A stretch of DNA of 64,000 bases. It comes from Metellina segmentata (Eukaryota; Arthropoda; Arachnida; Araneae; Tetragnathidae). The first letter of the stretch is position 1. Every line of letters starts with the position of its first letter. A program made the translations under genes and the position numbers. Shown here one piece after another: positions 1 through 15,700 of this stretch. Location of the stretch: the NCBI GenBank assembly GCA_947359465.1, contig OX375872.1, positions 77,419,100 to 77,483,099 of the forward strand, in the 5' to 3' direction. The notes below the pieces were generated by a model that was not told the origin of the DNA, did not search any database, and was given only the letters and a program-made list of their open reading frames with translations.

Positions 1-2144
1 ACTTTTTCCTCAAAATGCGTGATTTCACATGGAACGACCCAGTTATGTTATGGGAGAAATCTATGTAAACTATAAATAGATATTTTGTTTTCAATTTTTA
101 AAAAGTGAAAAGATGGATCTTATCTCGTTGCTGATAAAATTACATTGGCAAACCAAATTTATTAAATTTGTTAACTACCTTTATCCTGTTTTTTCCCCAA
201 TTCGAGACTTGGTTCAGCAAGGTTTATTTCGTTTTAACCGGGGAAAGCCAGATTTTTCTTTTACAAATTTCAATTTCCTTTTATTATATTGTTTTTATGT
301 TATTAATGTAGTAAAAGCTAATTTTTTGTTGTGGAGATATTCTTTCTCTCTTATAAAATGACATCTGCTATCAAACTTGAAAACAAATGATATTAATAGG
401 AGGAAATCATGAATTTCTGAACCCATTTTCACTGGTACCAAACGGTACCGTACGGCTCTCTTTCCCGGGTTAAGTAAAATATTCTATTTTAATTAATCTT
501 AACTCTTCGGATATCTCCGGATTAGGTTTATTTTATTTTGTATGTTTTCTTTTTACAATTGATCGGATATCGTTATTTTAGCGTAAAATTTTAAATTTCA
601 CTGGTGTTTTGCCATAAAACAAAAACATCCAATCCAAGGAGTTTTCAACAGTGACTCAGAATAGACATTTTTTTTTTAAATCTCTCAATTTTTCTTTAGG
701 GTCGAAAAATACATGAGAATATTCCCCATAATGTTCATGTTGCTGGAACAGTGATTAAAACCACGCTGTTGGGTTTTTGATTTGTGTCTTGTCATTTAAG
801 TATTTCAATTTTATGTATTTCAAAGGTGTTTTTGCCGTAAAACCCAAACATCCAATCTAAGATGTTTTCAACAGTGAATCAAAATATACGTAGGTGATAA
901 ATTTTCTTCTGAATAATATATTGGTTAGTTTTTGTATTCGTGTTGTCAATCGTTTGTGGAGTAAATATATCAGTTTTACGCTTCATTAAAGCAAAAATTC
1001 TGAAGGTTTTTTTTATGAAAAATACCTTCTTACATGTTTTATTTTTATTGAATATGATCCTAAGTGTAACTAACAAAAGTAATACGCGTATAAAAAAATA
1101 CAACGGTCAATTAACTGACCAGTAAACGAATGTATTGAATTTAAAGCAATTTAATATTTGACTAAATATGGCCCTTGCACCATAAAACCGAACTCAACCA
1201 ACCGACTATAACAATATCAATGGTGGTTAAATGTGCTACACTTGTTTTTATATTTGTTGATATTTATTAATGAACTTTATGTATTTGATGTAATTTCAAG
1301 ATTTGGTTCTAAAACCGAGCAACAAAAAAATAGCTTGCAGATGTTCTACTCGGGTGTTGCTGGTTTAGTTTTCTTTTCCACTGTCGAACACATGAAGCAT
1401 TTATTTATGTCTCCACTTTGAATGATGTTAATAAAAAATGTTTCAGACCCAGCTCATTTAATGCATTCTCACATTAGCTTTATCTCTGATTACTACCCAT
1501 TTCGCATGTTATAAATACTATTTGGAGTAGCAAAAAATATTATTTTGATACTACAACGAATACATTTTTGCATTTCATATTTGCGCATTGGTTCATTTGA
1601 ATGATCTTATCAGTTTCTTTTTTTTTTGAGTCGAATAGTGAAAGAACTAATTTTCTCTGACCTGATTATTTTTTTGTAACCCACCACCACTTGCAAGCTC
1701 TGGACTAAGATATGTATGAAGTGATATTCAATGTTGCGACATCGTGAGGAAAGTGATATGACTGCTTTACAAGGGTCTCTTTCTTCAAGCCTATTAATAT
1801 TGATTTTCCACATTGCTAAGTAATTGCGCAATTGCATGACATAGTATCCTCTTTGATGTCTGTTACGATTCTATTGCAGTGCAACACGATGAGTTAAATC
1901 TGTGTCATCGGACTTTTGGAAATGCTAGACTGTTTTACTTTTAATCTGATAGTATGTAATCTAATTGACGCATATTTGGAGATGGGGTATTTTCTTTGAA
2001 AATTTCGCATGCTTGGTGAATCACAAATTATTTCCAATAAGGTATTTGATCGAATGAACATGGACCATTTTTGTGGTATCCTGTTCAGAAAAAATGGAAT
2101 CGCAAGAAATTTGCTCATTTATTCAATTTCTCCTTGTTTTTGTC
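1..2144. other. No gene seen; AT-rich sequence
   Basis: Only short unrelated open frames. Contains a pair of diverged direct repeats (594-668 and 818-889) and, at 1169-1205, an inverted fragment of the repeat seen at 46262 and 55549. Confidence 0.6.
594..889. repeat. Direct repeat pair
   Basis: 594-668 and 818-889 share 'gtgttttgcc', 'acatccaatc' and 'gttttcaacagtga' in the same order and spacing with scattered changes. About 225 bases apart. Confidence 0.65.
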
Positions 2145-2436
2145 CCGGCTGAAAGAGTAACGGATTAGCAACCGGAGGGTTTCGAGTTCGAATCCATCCT
2201 CAAACCGTCGTGTACATGGGTGCTGGTGCACGTTAAATCTGTCTTAGGCTCAAATATCCTTACGTTGGCGTGATGTTTAAGTTAATTAATGGGGGGGGGG
2301 GGTTGCCAGCTCAGGTGCCTCGGCGTCTGACCGCGGTACAAATTTACGTGTTGTCTGTTTTTCCCTTCGGTTTTGATCCCGGACCGTCGCCAATAGCCCA
2401 TCGTGCTTCTCCAGTGTGACGTTATGTTAAATACTT
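2145..2436 (+). mobile_element. tRNA-derived SINE, copy 1
   Basis: The head has a B-box-like gttcgaatcc preceded by a diverged A-box region. The body reads 'ccagctcaggtg', 'gatcccggaccgtcg' and ends in 'gacgtta', shared with copies near 54, 60 and 62 kb. A G-run interrupts the body. Confidence 0.7.
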
Positions 2437-3688
2437 ACCGATATTTTCGACAAAAAAACTAGGCAGGTAATTCTAACGAATTCAAATGGAAATGGGTGAA
2501 ATGATATTATTTAAGTCTAATATTTAAGTCAGTTGTAATTATATTACGTTACTCTCAGATTAATAGATAATCGAATGTAAATCGCAAGTAGTGTTAGACT
2601 CTTGTTGGACTGCTGTTATGTAATAACAATATTCCAAAAATCAAAGGCAAATAGCTTTTTTAGTACTACGGATTTAGTTCTTTTTACACGGAGGAAAAAT
2701 ATAATTATTAGCCTACACTAACTAACATAAGTATTTATTGTTTATTGTCAGTATGAGATGTTCATTTAATAAAATGTGGGTTGGATGAATCGCATATTAA
2801 ATGAAGACTGAAAAAAGCCTTACATTAGCATTATTGCTTATTTTGTATTCTTTGTCCTTTGGAATACGTTAACCAAAGTCTTTTCAGGAGTAACGTACCA
2901 ATACATTAATCTTAATTTAATAAGTAGTTTAATTTAAAAATAAACTAAGAAAATATCACAATTTATATAAACCGGTCAGAAACTTAAAAAGTTTTGAAAA
3001 AAAAACTACAAAGTGTTTATTTTGTTTCAAAAATAAAAGACCAGTTAATAATATTAAACAATTACTTTGTCTAAATTATGTGATAGAAAAATGTTCGTGG
3101 ATGGTCATTTAATATAATAAAGTTCTTATTTTTAAGCAGCGCTGTTCCCTTGATCTAAGAATTGTTTCTGTTGAATTTTTTTTTTTCTTAAAACAAGTGT
3201 GTCTTTGCTGTCGAAGCACATTTGCCGAAAGGCTCTTTAAAAAATCGTAGAACTTTGTACTGTTGGAAGAAGCATGTTTTTGATCCCATATTTAAACTCT
3301 GTATCTTTAAATTAGTCTAAATATGAAATCTCATGACTATCTTTATATCCAGAGATATTCCGTGCTAAAGTTTGTCATTTTCAGGGATCATCTCCACATA
3401 GAAAGTCACTATTCGTAGATCGAGATTAATTGTAGTTATCGCTACCCGAATTTAAAATTTGAACACTTTCAAACGTATTTTTCAGCAATCCAAGAATTAC
3501 ATTTGTTATGCAAGTGCAAACGATTTGAGAAAAACGTAATATTTACTATGTCAGACGTCTTTTAAACTTTCGGTTATCCATAAAATCGCAATAATGAGAA
3601 AATTTTAATGTAGCTGAATGCAATTCTTCAACTAATTAATAGTTTTTTTGTTAAATTGTTGCTAATATATGTTATTTTTTATTAATAG

Positions 3689-3763
3689 GTGATAGCTTCT
3701 ATAATAAAAACAACAACTTGGATATTTCTCAAAGTGAAGATAAAAGATCCTCAGTTTTGAGTG
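3689..3763 (+). CDS. Grip: GRIP exon a: N-terminal leader segment
   Basis: Acceptor attaatag and donor gtaagt bound 75 bases that read in frame into PDZ1. The segment is polar (Asn, Ser, Lys, Asp) and starts inside a split codon, so at least one earlier coding exon is required. No convincing earlier exon was seen in 1-3688. Confidence 0.8.
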
Positions 3764-6700
3764 GTAAGTACTCTAAAATATTTAAATGATATATTTTTAC
3801 AAGTTTAACATTTATTTTTACATGTTTAAAAAAAAATATTTTTTAGATGATAGGAAAGGTACATCAATTGTGGAACTAGATAAAAAGGATGGCATGACTC
3901 TGGGCTTGATAATTTCTGGTAAGAAGTTTTTATATTGTTTAAGACAAACCATTTGGAATGTTTCATAATGATTTAGCTTTAAATTTAAAACATTTACTGA
4001 AACAAAAAAAGTTTATATGTATCCAGATATTTTAGAATAAACCCTTCATCAATTTAAAGCTATCACTGAAATAAACATGTTAAATATATTAGTTTACAAT
4101 ATCTGAAATACCTGCAAACATTTTACTAAAAAGCAAAGCATCAAAATTGAAATTGTTTTTGAGGAAATGATATATAATAAAGAAATCATTGTTCATTTTC
4201 AAACTTTAAAAAACTTCATTTTTAAGTTTCAAATGACTGACTTGCAACATTAAAATGTGATGCTGCAAGTGCAAATGCTATTTTCATAAAACAATGGGTA
4301 ATTAAAATTTCAAAAATGGAATTTTATTCGAGATCCCAGGATTGTTTTTATTCTCCAATGAACATTATGTGCTATACACATATATACATGTATATGATGT
4401 ATTACAACAAATTCTAGTGTGTCTAAATATTGATACAATGTAATGCCTATTTTAATATTTTAATCAAATTTACTGGACTTGAATTGTATTATTTTTTTTA
4501 AACATGAAATATTTTTAATTTTTTAAGGTGGAATTGATAAAAATTCGAGATTTAAAGTTTCAAATTTAAGGCCTGGTAGCATAGCACACAGGTATGTTAA
4601 ACCTTTTTCAATAGTTATGTATTAACTCTTATCTTATAAATTTTTATGATTAATGCATTTGCAAAAAATGTTCTATTCCTAAAATGTAGGTTTGTCCATA
4701 AATATGAGGGTAGTGCATGTAGTTCTATCTATTTTGCTTGAATAAGTTTTGATTTCTAAAAGAAATGTTGTTAAAAACCCATAAAAAATAATTATGCCTG
4801 TAAAAAGTATTTATGATTGATTAATAACTTGTGCATTGATTATTTTTATACAGGTGTGATGCTATAGCTGTTGGGGATTATATTGTTTCGATAAATGGCA
4901 TTCGAACAAGTAAATTGAAGCATGAGGAAATTGTAAATTTACTAAAAAACGCTGGCAGCAAAGTTATTTTAGAAATAGAATATGAGATACCTGTTTCATG
5001 TAAGCAAATAGTTTTTATTAGATTTTCAATGATAGTGTAAAGTAAATTATTTATTACTTTAATGAACTTCATTTTTTTGGTCCTCTAATCATGAATATTT
5101 TCATATATTGCTCCAATTGTTTAGGATTGGTCTAAAACATTTGTTTTAAAGATATTATCAATTTTACTTGGTTTATTGAATATGTACTTCAATAAACCAA
5201 GCTGTAGCTTATTTAAAAATATTAATCAATAGAATTTTGATTTTAAGTGTAATCCTATATACTATTCAGTTAGATGTTGAACATTTCTCCCTGTATTAGC
5301 ATAAAGTTAAAATGTTATGTTTATTTATTTTTCAATAGCATTTTATTTATATCGATCTGATTTGCTGTTATTTTACAGTTGGTGGTAAAACCTGTGTTAC
5401 ATCAAAAGTAATTCAAGTAAAACTTGATAAGGAAAAAGATAGTTTTGGATTTACTCTTAGAGGTGGTTCTTGTATTGATAGAGAGAAGTCCCGACCTTTA
5501 ATTATAACCCATGTCAGATTTGGTGGTCCTGCTGATAGGTATTTAATTTTTCAAATTTTTTATGAAATAAATTTTTTAAACGAAAAGGTTGGCATTTTTT
5601 CTTTTTTTTGAGATTTAGTCATTTTGTATCTTATTTCATGTTTTATAAAATGTTATCACTTAATACCTTATATCCAGATTCATACTTTAATATAAGATAT
5701 TACTATATATGTTATATAGTTACTATACATCTAATACTGCCCTACATTATAATGTTAATTCAGAAATTTTAGATCAGGATAGCTTGTTTATTGTTTCTTT
5801 TATGTAGTACACAAGGGAACAATTTTGAACATATTTTTTGTTGACTTAGATTTTTTCAGCTGTTTTAGAGTGAAATAGGCATGCTGATTTCAAAACTGTA
5901 GTTAGTTTTCTTCTACCACGTCAAGTTTTTTCTCTACACCATTTTTTGTCTTGAGTAGTTCAGTCACACCTGAGATACTGTAGTGAGACGTGTGTCATTC
6001 TAATATAGTGAAGCGTATCGCGACTTGGAGCCAGTTCTTGTTTATATACAAGGTTAGCAGTGTTTAGTTTTTATTTATATACGAACTGAAACTTTTCCTT
6101 GTGTCTGCCTTTGCTAGTTCGCGTCGTAAGTAAACAGCCCCAATTCGTTTTGTTATATATGTGGCAGTTTTACCATTCCCAGTCAAAGGATAAACATCAA
6201 TGCATTTGTCAGGCAAGCCTATTTTGCCTATTTTAAAAGGAAAATTGGTAATCAAGATAAATCATGGGCCTCTCACAAATGTGCAAGCAGTGTGTAGTGA
6301 AAACGTCAGGATATAACAAGAAAAATAAATGTAAAATAAATTATCCTAGTTTACCATCAGCTCTATAATATGCATGTTTACTGTTTGGTAAAAAAAACTT
6401 TACTATGAACACAATTTAACTGCAGTTACTATAATAGCCTTTGTATGAATAAAAGTATTCTTTGTAAACAGTATATTTGGTAAGTTTTCCCTTTATTTTC
6501 CTTTATATATACATTTTGTATGACTTTTGAGACAAAGAGAGGGTATCCTGTAGCTTAAAAAGTTGTGATTAACAAAAACTGCGGTGATTTTTGGATCCAG
6601 AGGCCAAAAGTTAGTCCAAAACAAGTCACAGATCTATACAACGAAATTACTGTTCCCCAGTGTAATCATTGTGTAATAAAAATAAAACAATTCTAGAGTA

Positions 6701-9700
6701 CATAACAAACTTAAGTTTTCAGCCAGATAAGATGGTGATACTTCTAAAAGTAGTGGCGATGAGTCCCATGTTTTCATTTCATCTTTTATATCTTAAAGTT
6801 GAATCAACTATAAAAAAAGAATTCAGTGTTTATTTTTATTCATTTGTATTTGTGCCTAGCATGTTTTGATAATTTTCTCGATTTAATTGTTTATAATTAA
6901 AGTTATCATCAAATATAATTAAATTTAGAAGTTTAATTTTAGGGTTGGGATCATTAAGGCTGGAGATAGGCTCATAGCTGTAGATGGAATAAATCTTTCA
7001 TCTGCTAGTTTGCAAGATGCTTTGCAGTTCTTAAAACAACTGAAGCAGTCAGCCCTCTTTACTATAGAATATGATGTTTCATGTATAGGTAAGCACTTAT
7101 TTCTGCTAAAAAATTTAAACGATTTTGTTGTGTCATTTTTATCAATGTGTTTCATTATAAATGTCCTTACTTTTATGCTTTAATATCGTTTCTATACCTG
7201 CATTAATTTTTAGATGCTGTTAAACATGCAACAGGACCATTGTTAGTAGAAATTGATAAAACACCTGGATGCCTTTTAGGAATTAATTTATCATGTCTTT
7301 CTATACCAGAGCATGCAGTAGTTATAGATAGTATTCGTCAAGGAAGTATTGCTGAAAGGTATTCAAATATGCAAACTTAGTAACTTAACCAATATGTTCA
7401 TTATATTGTATTTATTGCAACTGAATTTTGTATTATGAAATGCTTCCATATTTTTCTGTTCCTCTTTAATTATTTTTTAATCTTTGTATTAATTTGAATA
7501 AAAACTTTAAAAGAAACATGTGCATGTGTGTAGCAAATTTCCTATGGCTTGATTATAAAATATTGGGTTTATGAACTTTGTGTGTTTACATCATAGCAAG
7601 AAATTGTAATTAAGATAGTAATTGAAGGGCAATTTTTTAAAGGGTAGAATATGCAGTGCACAGTTTCAGCCAAGATGTGAAACTTCCCATGTTTACAAGT
7701 TTGATCAAATTGGCAGTTTGGTCACTAATAGCATTTTGCAACAACAAGAAAGCATATATTACCAATTTATTATGTTTAAAATTTGGCTATAAATTGGAGT
7801 TAAAATTTTGAAATTCAACTGTGATGGCCATTCAGGATGTAAAATTTAAGCTGAGTTTCTGAAATTCTGAACCTTTGTCTTACATTTCCTGATGTGATAA
7901 AAAGTAAAACATACACTACCCTACAATAATGGACCGGACGCCAGTGGATTTGCAAAAAATCTGAGTACTTGTTTCGTGGTATGGCCTAAAACCGTTGCAT
8001 ATTGTTCCTGGATAATTGAATGCTGACGCTTACATGAACATTTTGGATGCTCAGGTTCTTCCTACGCTCTGGAAATTTTATGGAATGGACGAATGTTACT
8101 TCCATTACGACAACGCTCCATGTCATGTTGCAGCCTCTGTCAAGCGGTGGTATCATGATATGGATCTAAAACGTCTTCCCTGGCTGCACAGAGTCCTGAC
8201 TTAAACCCCATAGAGCATTTGTGGGACGAGTTAGAGTGATGCTTGCGGATCAGGGAACAACGTCCGAAATCTACAGCTGAGCTGGCGACATTCTTGCAGC
8301 AGGAATGCACAAATACCCATAGTTGTGTATCAAAACTTCATGTATTCTGTCTCTCATACCATCACATCTTGCTGTCCAGTCCATTATTTTAGGGTAGTGT
8401 ATAATGTAGAAAAAAGTTTGCACTGAAGTTTAATTACTGCCTATATAAATTGTAGTCTGGTAAGAAAGTGAGTAGTTCTCAGCATCTGAGCTAGCACTTT
8501 TCATTCAAAATAATTATGAGCTGTTAAATATACACACTTGATTTGATCTATTAACAATGTTCTAAAATATGTTTTAAGTCTGGTGGATCTTGCTATAGCT
8601 GAAACTGGAGCAAAAGATAAGGATAAAAATCCCTATCTTTTGCTCCTGTTTCACATATTAGGTTTAAATTTAATGTCAACAATTTTGCAGTAACCTCCTA
8701 TTCGAAATAAAATCAAAATTAGCTACAATTTTTCTTTTGTTTTTAGGTGTGGTGCTTTGCATGTTGGGGATCATGTTTTAGCAATTGATGATATCAAAGT
8801 TGATTTAATGACATCAGCAGAAGCAATGCAGCTGTTAAGATCATCTGTTGGAGAAACAGTCAAATTAGAAATACTGCCTGTTGGTAAAATAGCTTTGCGA
8901 ACACCTCCTGAGTCATGCAATAAGCGAGGTAATGTGACAAATTTGATTGTTACTACTTCTTACTTTTTGTTACTTTACAAGTGGGCTGTTCAAAACGTAT
9001 GCCATGTACCATACTACGACTGAATGGTTTTGTTTGTGATTTTCACTAACAAAATTTTAAATCCAACAAAATCCTACCTACAAGCACAAACAGCTTTTTA
9101 AAAGGTGACTTCCAATCATTGAAGTATTATAGGGATCCTGATGCAGCTCAATGATTGAAGTGCATTTCATTGCTTCTAACTTATGGAAGAGAAGTTAGAG
9201 GAACATTATTTTTAGTGCATCGAAGCAATTTTGAACAGTAGTGCCAACTTGGGGAAATTATTGAAGGGGCAGTAACATCCCACTATTACTTTATATTTAT
9301 ATGTGCTTTCAGAACTAAGTTATTCATACAGAAGTTTACCAATATTATCAGTATATTGGTAATATTTATTCCTCTTGTTAAAGAGGACAACCATATAATA
9401 TATTAGGACCTGAGGTTTTCTGGCACCTGTCTCCTTGTAATGGTGAAACTACTTAATGATTGAGGTTGATCTATTCTGCATATTTGTTTATTTGTAGTAG
9501 TTTTCCCAACCATAAAAATACTAAGGGTTCCCTAAAGAGTGTGGGCTTCTAGGACTAGGTTCTGTGGTGTGAATGTCTTGTTGAAACTTTTATGATTGCT
9601 CATATATAATATTGATACTTAACCCTCCTGTTTCAGTGGCCTGGTCCCCTCGATAAAAATGGTTTTGGGCACTATAGAAGTAGGCGTTTGTATTTATGTA

Positions 9701-12700
9701 GGAATTCGATTTTTATTGTAAGATATTAAGGAAATTGAAGATATTAAGAGTTATTGTTAAAATATCTGGATTTGAATTTCAGTTTTGGTGTGAATGGTGG
9801 AACATTTTAAAAAGTCAACCCCAGTTTATCAACCCTTGAGTAGCATAAGTATCAGTGCAGAATATCAAACTAATAAAATCCATTTGCTTTTTGAGTTGGT
9901 GATGCACATGTGGCTCATTCCAAAAATGGTAAGCAGGTTTGTCTAATTTTCCCCAGTGTAGTAACAAATATCATTAGAGCAACAAACTAAATCCAAAGGT
10001 AGTATTCTGTTATTAACTTTAAATGTGATAGCAGTATATATCATAATTTACTAGTTTGAGTAACTTAAATTCTGTCGTGAACACAGATATTTGCAATTAC
10101 ATTAAGCATTTCATTGTTGGAAGTGTGCTATATTAAGAACATTCATATTAATTTATTTTTGGGTATCAGATGTTCACTCTCCAGAATAAATTTTTTGTTT
10201 AGGGAGTTATACTGAAAATGTAATGCTGCTGTGAATGCTACTGGAATGCATGTTTCACTGTAAATATTTATATTTAATTACCCTGATTAAGAATTGAATA
10301 ATCAAATATCCTAATGTTCTCCCATTCTCTGATCAAGTTACTCATGTTATATGGTTCTGGGTATTCTGAATTTCTAGTATTGAATTACAAAACTCCAGAC
10401 AATATATAACAGAAAAGTACAAAATAAATTTTGCTCGGGTGGACCTTTGCCCTACGATTTAAATATATAATGCCGCTTCTCTGACATTACTTCTACTCAA
10501 TAGTGTTTATGATAAAAATAATATGTTCTTTGCTAGTCTTTAATATATTGTTGGCTTAGAGCAGCGATTCATTAACTGACAAAAACACATTTTACAACAC
10601 AGCCATTTAAAGACAGACTATTAACTTTTAGGTAAAAAATAAAAATTACAAGTGGTTTGATAGTGTTATGTTTGTTTAAAATATAGATCACAAAAATGAT
10701 AATGCATATCTCACGAAAATAAGCATTTAGTATTAAATAATGCGATTCCAAAAAATGTCGATTTGTGAGTTTCAACTCTAAGCCTACAGTATAAAAATAT
10801 TGTTCATTAATTTTATTCCCTTTCATCAAGATCTTGTATTTTGTTTTTCTACTACAGGAACTAGTTTTGCCAATTCCTGCTATAACACGCTTTCATCTTT
10901 AGGTGGTCTTTCCCTTATTTCTGCTTGTCCATATACATCTGTTCCTCTTGGATTTATTTCTAGAAGAAGCTGTGACGGGCCTTCTGTCTACAATTCTATT
11001 CTAGATCCAAATGTACCTTGTTCTTCAGATGGTATGTTTGACTACATTTTAATTGAAGAATTAATCAATTTATTATGATACTGTTACTTCTCAGTTTTAG
11101 AAGTTTATACTAGAATGATACAAAAAAAATTCTTGGCTATATATAAATAACCTTACCCTACAATAATGGACCGGACAGCAAGATGTGATGGTATGAGGGA
11201 AATAATACATTCTTTTCTTTAATAGGGGGGTTCCCCAGGTGCTGCAATTGTACTAGCAATCCTTTTGGGCATGCTTTCAACAAAGTTTTGATACACAGCT
11301 ATTTGTATTTGTGTCTATTCCTGCTGCAAGAATGTCCCCAGCTCAGCTGTAGATTTAGGATATGGTTCCCTGATCTGTAAGTGTCACTTTAACTCGTCCC
11401 ACAAATGTTCTATGGGGTTAGGTCGGGACTCTGAGCAGGCCTGTAAAACGTTTTGCAACCATATCTTGATACCACTGCTTGACAGAGGCTGCAACATGGC
11501 ATCGAGCATGTCGTCCTGGAAGTGACATTTATCCATTCCATAAAATTGCCGTAGTGTAGGAATAACCAAACTGTCCAAAATGTTCATGTAGGCGTCGACG
11601 TTCAATTTACCAGGAACAACATGCAACAGACAACCCCCAAACACATAATTGGATTTTATGCAAATCCGCTGGCCTCCGGTCCATTATTGTAGGGTAGTGT
11701 ATATATATATATATATTATTTTTAAGATAGTTCGCAATGCTTTTATCTTAAATGTTTTACACTGTTTATGGAAATAATAAATAATGTAAAGGTATTTATT
11801 TGTGGACTTTTTTCCCTTTTAAGTCTATTCTACCTAGTTTAGGATTAAGGAATATGCATCTACTAATTCAGTGCATGTTTTTCATGTAGTGAATTTTTTT
11901 CATAACAATTTATATAAATTACAAAAGCATCTGGGAATTTTGGAATTATTTGAAATGTCTTGAAAGAGTCTTTTGTTTTGATTCTAGTCAATAACTTTTC
12001 TGGCTCAGTTTTTAAAGAAACAATTTGTTTTATGGACCCAAATGTGTAACACTAAGAGGATACATCGAAAGGCCTTTAAATGGGTTCTAAATTACATTTC
12101 AGTAAAATTTGATAACAGTTTATAAGGGAAGATCAGTTCTGAAAAGATGCAGTTTATAATATTTCTCAAGAGTCATCATTACTGCTGTCAAAATTTGATG
12201 AATAATAAAATATGTTTGCTCTTGATTCAAAATACTTTAGGCTAAGGTTACATCTTAATTATTTGATTGATCTGATAGCTTGTTATGACATAAAGGAACT
12301 AGGATTTTTGTCTGGACTTTATTAGGTATCTTAAACTTAGATTATTCCAGTTTCATATTTTCTGCTATGAACTGCTTATTAATGTAAAGCTCTACCTTAT
12401 AAGTGTTTATTTTAAAATTGTTCCTGGCAGTTTACATTTATCAATCATTTAGGAAGACTTCAGAATTATTCAAAGAATTAGTACGAATGTTAGCAGCTTT
12501 TTCACAAAATTTTTCCATTGAGCTATGCATTTTGGGTACTGAATGAGTTTACTGAACTGAATAACAATGATTGAGTTTAGAAAACAGAACGTTGATCAGT
12601 CTATATTTTGGAGAGGCTATTATTTGAAAAGTAAATGTAAACTACCAATAAGAAATTTTTATCAGCTGATCTTAATGCATGCTTTTGAATTGCACTGTCT

Positions 12701-15700
12701 TTTTATAAAATTTTGGCTGATATTTTAGATAGCGCATAATTTAGGGCTATCGGTATATTTCTTTAAAAATGTTGATGTATTGATTCACCTTCTTTGTATA
12801 TGATATAAAGTAAAAATAATTAACATTATTAATTTAATTAAATAATAGGTTATAAAGACATGCCAAAATACTACTGTTAATATCATTTTAGAAAGTGGTA
12901 AAACGTTTTTAAACTTTTTGCCTGCATTTAAGATGCAAGGTTAACATGTTTTGTTTTGCTTATGCATAATTTCATTTTTTGTTCTATCTTTGCTTTTTAA
13001 CTATTAATTTATTCTTAATTTTTTGTGATTGTAGTATGTTATGTACATCTTATGGGTTAAATTTTTGTAAGAAACTTTGGTTAAGTGTGTAACACTTTGT
13101 GTACATACTTCAATGATGTTACTTTTTCAATGATTTTTACTACTTCAATGATGTTACGTAAAACACTTTATGGTAAGAATTTTTGTAAGAAGTAAAATTT
13201 GTTTTGAAAGAAATTTTGTAAGTAAATTTTGTTTTGCTGAAGTTTTGATTTATTTATTTAAAAAACTTTCCCAGCTAAAATATATTTGTCCAGATTGCAA
13301 AGCTGTGTTATGACAATGTTTTCATAACATCTAATGAATACAGTGTTTCTTGGTAAATATTATGACACTTAGAGTGCCATGTTGACATAGAACCCATCAT
13401 GTCTTGACTAGTGCAAATTTTTTATGAGTTTTATGCATTGGCTAGTTTTTCAACTTAATTGGGTTTAATTCAGTTTTATAAAATATTAGTTATTACGAGT
13501 TTTACTAATCATCAAAAATTTACTTTGTAGTTTTGCAAAAAAGATACTTTTAATTTGTTTCAATAGGACTCCAAACTTTCAATCATCATGCCTCGTTTCT
13601 GTACTAATCTTTGTAGTTTTATCTAGTGCTTTCTATTTTCAAATAGTGCATTGGTTAAGGAATGCTTTTGAGATAAATTTATGTTTGAAGAATGCATGTC
13701 TTGCTTTCTAGACTTGTTTAATAATATAAATTTTTCTTAGCTATTGCTTTAATTTATTAACTCTTATAACAAGCATTGCTACAGTATGTAAAAGGTTAGT
13801 TATTGACCCTGGGCATGAATAATAAACTTTTTATTTGTTAAAATTAATTTTAATTCTTTCATAAATGTTTTCATTATTTAATCTAATAATTTATTTTTAT
13901 CCCATTTTTAATTTTGAAAGCTTCTCTGAATTCCAATTCAAATACTGGCTCTTCAAGTATTGCTCATGCTGATAGAACTGAAGTTGTCTTACATGCCGAT
14001 CATAAAGGTTTTGGATTTAGCTTACAGGGATCCTCTTATCCTTCAGATATTTTGACTACACCACCTTTCATTAACTGCATTGATCAAGGTAGTCCTGCTG
14101 AAAGGTAAACATTTGGTGTGTTCTTTTAAATGAATTTTTAATATAAAACTTACTCTTTAATTTAAAACCGAATTTCTAAGAAATCTTTTAATTATTTTGG
14201 AATACATGTGTCTATGTAAATGAATATTGCTACATCAAAGTGTTTCCATCCATGGATGACATGTAAACAACATGGCTTTACTTAACAAGAATTTCTCTTT
14301 TATCCAAAAGCTGATACTAATGAAATAAGATTTTCTGAATTTACAAACAGAAGGTTACTTCAATAGTTAAAATTAAAGTATTAATAAAACATTCTGTTTA
14401 CGCATACATAGTCAATAAACTCATCCTATTGGCTTGTTTTTAATTTGATTGAAAGGTATTCATATTATTTGTCTTTTGCTGTAAAATAATTTATTTTTAA
14501 CTACACTGTTTGAGAAAACTGTTTGTATTTGAATGAGATTCATTACAACATTATGCAGAATATTTTTAATTTACAAATAATGTTATTGGATTTAATGTTT
14601 GCTCTTACAGATCTGGAGTTTTACAGGTTGGAGACAGGATTTTAGCAGTTAATGGGGAAAGTACAGAAGGAGTGTCATTAGATGAAATCACAAATATGAT
14701 GGCTAACTCTCATTTGCGTATTTCTTTGATAACAGAATTTGATGTTGCTGAAGCTGTTGTTCCAAGTAGTGGAACATTTATAGTGAAGTTAGTGAAAAGG
14801 GATGCAGATCTTGGTATATCAGTTACAGGTAACTAAAAAGGTGTTGTAAAATTTTAAAGCTGTGTTTATAAAACCTCTACTATTGAAAATGAATAAAGAA
14901 ACCTTTTCTGAAATCCACAATGTAAACGGCTTTTGCTATAACTCACAAATTGTTTTCCATTGAAGTTTGTTTTGGGTACATACCTTCCCTTGATGACTTC
15001 AAGTTCTGATATCAAGCATTATATTTTGGTATCAAGTCAATAATTTAGTGATTAGAAAAATGACTGGTAGCAAGAAACACATTTCAATTGCCCTTAACAA
15101 TTCTGAAATGTACACATCTCAATTGGTTTTGTTTTAGATATAAAGTCTGTCTACAAGTATCTAGCTATTTAGTACTACAAACCATTTGTTAGGCCGGAAA
15201 TGCCTACTCCCTTCGAAATATCCTTAGGATTTAAACCCATGTCTTAAAACTTTATACTCTTCAAAATAATCTTTAACTCCTTTTGCAGGATCATTATAAA
15301 CTGACATTTTGTTTATCTTGTCCATTATCTAAAATACCTCTTTCAGCATAATAATAAACTATTCATTTCAGCATATTGTCATCTGTTCATTTAGTTTTCA
15401 AAGTTCTCAAAATGGCTACATTCTTTCAAGTAGACATTTGTAAATAATTACAGAAAAACCTAATAACCAGAAACTCTAATTGGAGGTGTTGGAATTTTTT
15501 TTATTTATTTCAAACTGAAAGAGGGTTTAACAATAATTTTATTTAGATGTTTGTTCAATAGTTTCTCGGTAAAAATATTTTTTTATTCAAATTAAACACA
15601 ACAGTTTTTACTATTACAGCAATCTTTGTGAATAGTAAAATTAATTTTCAATTTTTCTTACTAAGATGATTAATTTGAACATTGGCATAAATATAATGCA

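Noticed and set aside
2290..2302. Poly-G runs here and near 19243, 30435 and 33300 as functional elements
   Set aside because: Short homopolymers inside repeats or AT-rich DNA; possibly partly sequencing error. No supporting context.
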